Assembly: GCF_020405205.1 (NCBI RefSeq)
Contig: NZ_CP084469.1
Coordinates: forward strand, 496,001 to 560,000
Length of the DNA: 64,000 nt
Direction: 5' to 3'
DNA from: Natrinema salinisoli
Lineage (GTDB): Archaea; Halobacteriota; Halobacteria; Halobacteriales; Natrialbaceae
The notes beneath the pieces were generated by a model that had not been told where the DNA came from, made no database searches, and saw nothing but the letters and a program-made list of their open reading frames with translations. This document shows, piece after piece, positions 60,731 through 64,000 of the stretch (position 1 is its first letter; each line of letters starts with the position of its first letter). The position numbers and the translations under genes are program-made.

Positions 60731-60793
60731 TCGACGAGTCGAGCCCGCGACGGTCCCAGCGCCCAGTACCGACGACCGATGGCTCGCAGCCGA

Positions 60794-62632
60794 TCAGTTG
60801 TCGGCGAACGTGACGTTTCGGATCTCGAACCGTGCGCCGCCGCGATCACCGTCGGTCACTCGAATCGCCCAGTCGTGGGCGTCGGCGATCTGTTCGACGA
60901 TCGCGAGCCCGAAGCCGGTTCCGTCCGTCGAGGTAGAGTAGCCCATATCGAACACCTCCTCGCGCTCGCGTTCCGGGATGCCCGGGCCGTCGTCCGCCAC
61001 GTAGAAGCCGTCGGCCAGTTCACCGATAGTGATGCTCACGTCCTCGCCGCCGTGCTCCACGGCGTTCCGCATGAGGTTCTCGAGCAGTTGCTGGAGTCGC
61101 CGCCGATCAGCCCGGATCGGCCGGGCGAGATCGGTACTGATCGTCGCGCGAGTCGCCTCGACGTTCCGCCAGCAGTCCCGCGCGAGCGCCGCGAGATCGA
61201 CCCGTTCGGGGTGACGAATCCGTTCCCCCTCCCGTGCCAGCGTCAGGAGATCGTCGATCAGGTCGTTCATACGCCGGTGGGCCCACGCGATGTCGTCGAG
61301 GTACTCGCTCTCACACTCCTCGCGGAGGAGTTCGAGTCTCCCCTCCGCGACGTTGAGCGGATTCCGCAAATCGTGACTGACGACGGACGCGAACTCCTCG
61401 AGCTGGTCGTTCTGCCGCCGGAGTTTCCGCTCCTGCTCCTTCCGGTCGGTGATGTCCTCCTGAAAGCCGACCCAGTTGGTGATCGTGCCGCTCTCGTCCT
61501 CGACGGGCGCGATCGTGACGCGATTCCAGAACATCGTCCCGTCGTTTCGGTAGTTCCTGAGTTCGACGGAGACCGGCTCCTGCTCGTCGATGGCCGCTCG
61601 CATCTCGGCCACCGGCTCCTCGCGCGTGTCCGCTCCCTGGAGGAACCGACAGTTTTCACCGATCGCCTCCGCTTCGGTGTACCCCGTTATCTCCTCGAAT
61701 TTCTCGTTGATGTATATCAGCTCGTTGTCCTTCTGGGCGGGCTCACTGATCGTAATCCCGACGGGCGCTTCGTCCATCGCTCGCGCGTTGCGTCGGAACT
61801 CGGCCTCGCGTTCCTTGCGATCGGAGATGTCTCGCGAGATCGCGACGAAGCGATCCTCGTGGTCGATATCGAGTCGGACGACGTGCACCTCGACGGGGAG
61901 CGTCGAACCGTCGGCCCGACGGTATTCGGTTTCGAACCGCAGTCGCTCGCCGACCTCGGTCCGGTTCCAGATATCCCGGAGTTCGGTCGGTTCGTACGTC
62001 TCGTCGATGTCCCAGACGCGCGTTCCGACGAGGTCGTCCGAGGACTGATTTAACACCTCGCAGAGTCGTTCGTTGACGTCGAGAATCGTGCCGTCGGCGT
62101 CGTGAATGTCGATCATGTCCGGCGAGTGTTCGAAGAGGGCATCGAGCTCACCCGCCGTCCGGTTTCGGCCGTCCCCGTCGGTAGTTGCGACACCGTCGCT
62201 CGAGGATGTTCTCGCCTCGGCACGCGGTTTCGACTCCGTTCGCGTCCGCGATCGGTCGACCGCCGCTCGGATCCGGTCCGCCACGAACTCGTACCCCTCG
62301 GCGTCGCTTTCCGACCCGAGATAGTCGGTGACGCCCGCCGATATCGCGTCGCTGGCCATCCGCTCGGACCCGTCGTCCGGGTACAGAATAAACGGGAGAC
62401 TCGGATGGTCCGCGCGGACGGCCTCGAGGAATTCGACACCGGTCCGGTCGGATAGGTGGTCGCCCGAGAGGATGCAGTCGACCTCGTGCGCCGCGAGGTA
62501 CTCGAGACCGTTACGCGCGTTGACCGCCGTTTCGACGACGAATCCGTCACCGTCACGCTCGAGAACGGTTGCGGCCTCGTCAGCGAGAGTCCCTTCGGGA
62601 GCGACGAAAAGGACCCGAACGGGATCTTCCAT
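60794..62632 (-). CDS. LOV-type blue-light sensor histidine kinase with N-terminal receiver-like domain
   Basis: This 612-aa protein has a receiver-like domain (residues about 1-120; the usual phospho-Asp site reads LSGDHLSDRTG, shifted by one), PAS 1 (about 150-265), a LOV-type PAS (about 275-395) and an HisKA/HATPase module. The LOV flavin motif reads GENCRFLQGADT with the adduct-forming Cys, backed by ELRNYRNDGTMFWNRV and FQEDIT. The kinase is intact: EFASVVSHDLRNPLN (His), ENLMRNAVEHG (Asn), DDGPGIPE and GTGFGLAIVEQI. It is probably a flavin-binding blue-light or redox sensor. The start could also be at 62659. Confidence 0.88.
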   Translation of the reverse strand: MEDPVRVLFVAPEGTLADEAATVLERDGDGFVVETAVNARNGLEYLAAHEVDCILSGDHLSDRTGVEFLEAVRADHPSLPFILYPDDGSERMASDAISAGVTDYLGSESDAEGYEFVADRIRAAVDRSRTRTESKPRAEARTSSSDGVATTDGDGRNRTAGELDALFEHSPDMIDIHDADGTILDVNERLCEVLNQSSDDLVGTRVWDIDETYEPTELRDIWNRTEVGERLRFETEYRRADGSTLPVEVHVVRLDIDHEDRFVAISRDISDRKEREAEFRRNARAMDEAPVGITISEPAQKDNELIYINEKFEEITGYTEAEAIGENCRFLQGADTREEPVAEMRAAIDEQEPVSVELRNYRNDGTMFWNRVTIAPVEDESGTITNWVGFQEDITDRKEQERKLRRQNDQLEEFASVVSHDLRNPLNVAEGRLELLREECESEYLDDIAWAHRRMNDLIDDLLTLAREGERIRHPERVDLAALARDCWRNVEATRATISTDLARPIRADRRRLQQLLENLMRNAVEHGGEDVSITIGELADGFYVADDGPGIPEREREEVFDMGYSTSTDGTGFGLAIVEQIADAHDWAIRVTDGDRGGARFEIRNVTFADN

Positions 62633-63047
62633 TACTTTATATATCGGCTCGATCGACATAACCGTTCTGGCAAGAAATGCAATTACCGGAAGAAATCGGG
62701 CCTGATGCACTCTATACTCTCGATTATTAAATCGATATGCGCGCTATAGAAACGTCTTCAGTTCAACATTTGTTCGAAAATGAAAGGGTTCCATACCATG
62801 TCACGGACCGCTCGTCCGCTACGGAGGTTCGACCGCTCACCGAACAGGGGGAAACCGTCTGTCGGTGTCGGTGTCCTCGAAACACGTCGCGTTCCTGTCT
62901 GATCTCTACGAGGCCGGGTTTCGTAACTGCAACCCGCAGCGTCCTCCCGGACGATCACGCGACACCAGTTGCGGGGGGTTTACTTTCTTCCCACGGCTGA
63001 AGTCGTGGGCCTCCGCTAGCTACCCGTCACAGCATCGGACGGGATAG
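62633..63047. other. Intergenic region between the LOV kinase and HalX regulator genes
   Basis: This 415-bp stretch has no convincing gene. At 62635-62645 a TATATAAAG run and at about 62724-62733 an AATAAT run (minus strand) are candidate promoters of the kinase gene. The right part ends in a hairpin like the terminus of IS200/IS605 elements (62990-63009). A frame at 62865-63047 reads into this hairpin and is not believed. Confidence 0.5.
62990..63009. repeat. Hairpin resembling an IS200/IS605-type element terminus
   Basis: CCCACG (62990-62995) and CGTGGG (63004-63009) pair around GCTGAAGT. The sequence TTTCTTCCCACGGCTGAAG followed by TCGTGGGC is, from memory, the kind of subterminal hairpin at the right end of haloarchaeal IS200/IS605 (tnpB) elements. 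No transposase or TnpB gene remains, so it would be a remnant or a non-autonomous copy. Confidence 0.45.
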
Positions 63048-63635
63048 TCACTCCTGAAGGACCGACTCGCTCGTAATATCTCGACACAGTTGTCGATAGC
63101 CGTCCTGCTCCAGGAGTTCCTGGATCGTGTCGTTGACCTGCACGCGGAGGACGGCCAGCCGATCCTTGAGTTCGGCGTACTCCTGACTCGACTTGCGCTC
63201 GGGTTCGGTTTTCTGATCGTCCAGCAACGCCTTCTTCGACGCGAGCGCGAAGAATTCCTGTAACTGTTCGTCGTACGTCCCCCGAAGGAGCAGTTGGTCG
63301 ATAATTTCGACCAATTCGTCGTTCGAGACCGGTTTGACGAGGTAATCGTCGAATCCCATTTCGATGATGTCGAAATCGGGTTCGACGGCCGTCACCATCG
63401 CAACCCGGCAGTCGAGCGCCCGGTCTCGAATCGTATCGAGAACGGTATCCCCCGAGAGGCCCGGCATCCGCCGATCGAGGAGGACGACGTCGATCGTTTC
63501 GTCGATAGCGTCCAGCGCTTCGTTGCCGTCGTAGGCCGTCTCGACGTCGCATTCGTCATCGAGCCAGGCGGCGTACAGGTTCGCGAGGTCGGGCTCGTCT
63601 TCGACGATCAGGACGGACGGGGTGTCGGTAGTCAT
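63048..63635 (-). CDS. HalX-domain response regulator
   Basis: This 195-aa protein has a receiver domain (VLIVEDEPDLANLYAAWLDD; phospho-Asp in DVVLLDRRMPGLSGD; DDYLVKPVSNDEL with conserved Lys) and a C-terminal helical HalX domain (YDEQLQEFFALASKKALLDD; YAELKDRLAVLRVQVNDTIQ). HalX regulators have no DNA-binding domain and are common in haloarchaeal signal transduction. It sits 415 bp upstream of the LOV kinase gene on the same strand, so a functional pair is possible. Confidence 0.92.
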   Translation of the reverse strand: MTTDTPSVLIVEDEPDLANLYAAWLDDECDVETAYDGNEALDAIDETIDVVLLDRRMPGLSGDTVLDTIRDRALDCRVAMVTAVEPDFDIIEMGFDDYLVKPVSNDELVEIIDQLLLRGTYDEQLQEFFALASKKALLDDQKTEPERKSSQEYAELKDRLAVLRVQVNDTIQELLEQDGYRQLCRDITSESVLQE

Positions 63636-63816
63636 CGAACTTCCTCCAGGGGTGTCTGTTCGTTGGACGAATTAGCCCCGTCGTATATCAATATACCGGA
63701 CAGTCGCTCGAGAACCGCGTGCCGGGACCGGTCCGGTTCGAGACACACTGATGAACCACTAGGCCGGTCGACCCCGACTGCGGTCCGGACGACACTACTC
63801 CGAACGAATCTCACAG

Positions 63817-64000
63817 TTACTCGAGTTCCCGTTCGATCGTCGCGCGACGCTCGCGGATCTCGGCTGCATCGGCCGTCAGCGTCCGACCGCCGTCGATCGT
63901 GAGCCGGCCGTCGTCAGTCCCCGAGCCGAGTTCGACGACCGGTGCGACGCCGTCGAACGCCTCGCGGACCGCTTCGGGCGACTCCGTCTGGACGAGCGCG
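63817..64000 (-). CDS. Hypothetical protein, C-terminal end (partial)
   Basis: The frame enters from the right edge and ends at a TAA whose complement is at 63817-63819. The visible 61 residues include QTESPEAVREAFDGVAPVVE, then LGSGTDDGRLTIDGGRTLTA, and end AEIRERRATIERELE. Halophilic acidic composition and codon bias fit a real gene. The family cannot be recognised from this tail. Confidence 0.6.
   Translation of the reverse strand, partial: ALVQTESPEAVREAFDGVAPVVELGSGTDDGRLTIDGGRTLTADAAEIRERRATIERELE

Noticed and set aside
62865-63047. Plus-strand frame of 60 codons
   Set aside because: It ends inside the IS200/IS605-like hairpin, has no promoter and no halophilic composition.
1-64000. 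CRISPR arrays, rRNA genes, prophage or integrated plasmid borders
   Set aside because: No regularly spaced repeats, rRNA sequences, integrase genes or tRNA-flanking duplications were seen; the single tRNA gene has no adjacent integrase.

Overview
This 64 kb window is chromosomal DNA from a halophilic archaeon (class Halobacteria). The evidence is the very high G+C, the extremely acidic proteome, the haloarchaeal ribosomal stalk operon, a HalX response regulator, HEWD and rubrerythrin-like mini-proteins, and many genes whose TATA-like box lies about 25-30 bp before the start codon (leaderless mRNAs). Family and order cannot be fixed from the sequence alone; a Natrialbales-type genome (Natrinema, Haloterrigena, Natronorubrum) is plausible.

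Layout. (1) 1-9.2 kb, minus strand: an eight-gene operon for an exported type II DMSO-reductase-family molybdoenzyme in the order alpha, beta, TorD chaperone, heme-b gamma (the ABDC order of selenate, chlorate and dimethylsulfide enzymes). It is followed by a HEAT-repeat protein, an unknown protein, an Mrp/DUF2249 ATPase and MobB. The substrate is not determinable. (2) 9.4-23.5 kb: housekeeping and metabolism, including SRPBCC and MBL proteins, tRNA-Lys(CTT), a TrkA-N/DHH phosphoesterase next to a CdpB2-like PRC-barrel protein, ADP-forming acetate-CoA ligase with a DRTGG/P-loop partner, a zinc-type ABC importer, a YihY membrane protein, a PfkB kinase and an aldehyde dehydrogenase. (3) 23.7-26.1 kb: an iron-linked patch. 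dpsA carries an IdeR/DtxR-like box, and a previously hidden 55-aa gene has two such boxes flanking its TATA box. A macro-domain protein and a 43-aa zinc-ribbon protein follow. (4) 26.3-36.4 kb: purM, an M50 protease/TraB overlapping pair, a thioesterase, HAD, SHOCT, tandem acidic paralogues, several zinc mini-proteins with palindromic promoter elements, a methyltransferase and an MFS carrier.

(5) 36.5-39.8 kb: the most unusual gene, a 1116-aa protein with an apparent actin/MreB/FtsA-like ATPase head, about 700 residues of coiled coil and a C-terminal membrane hairpin. (6) 40.2-46.2 kb: pckA, HEWD, cutA, then ribosomal uL11 and the uL1-uL10-P1 operon with a structured leader, the two units separated by an antisense membrane gene and an AT-rich stretch. 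(7) 46.3-55.2 kb: a TctA-like permease, BtpA, old-yellow-enzyme, HpcH aldolase, a thioredoxin-like protein, an Lrp/aminotransferase pair and an Eis-like acetyltransferase. (8) 55.2-58.7 kb: two DAO-fold FAD oxidoreductases and an ornithine-cyclodeaminase-family enzyme, probably amino/imino-acid catabolism. (9) 58.9-63.6 kb: a signalling island with a PAS-PAS-GAF pseudo-histidine kinase lacking the phospho-acceptor His, a LOV-type (NCRFLQ) histidine kinase and a HalX response regulator, plus a hairpin resembling an IS200/IS605 terminus.

No CRISPR array, rRNA or intact transposase was seen. All functional calls are from reading motifs; no searches were run.
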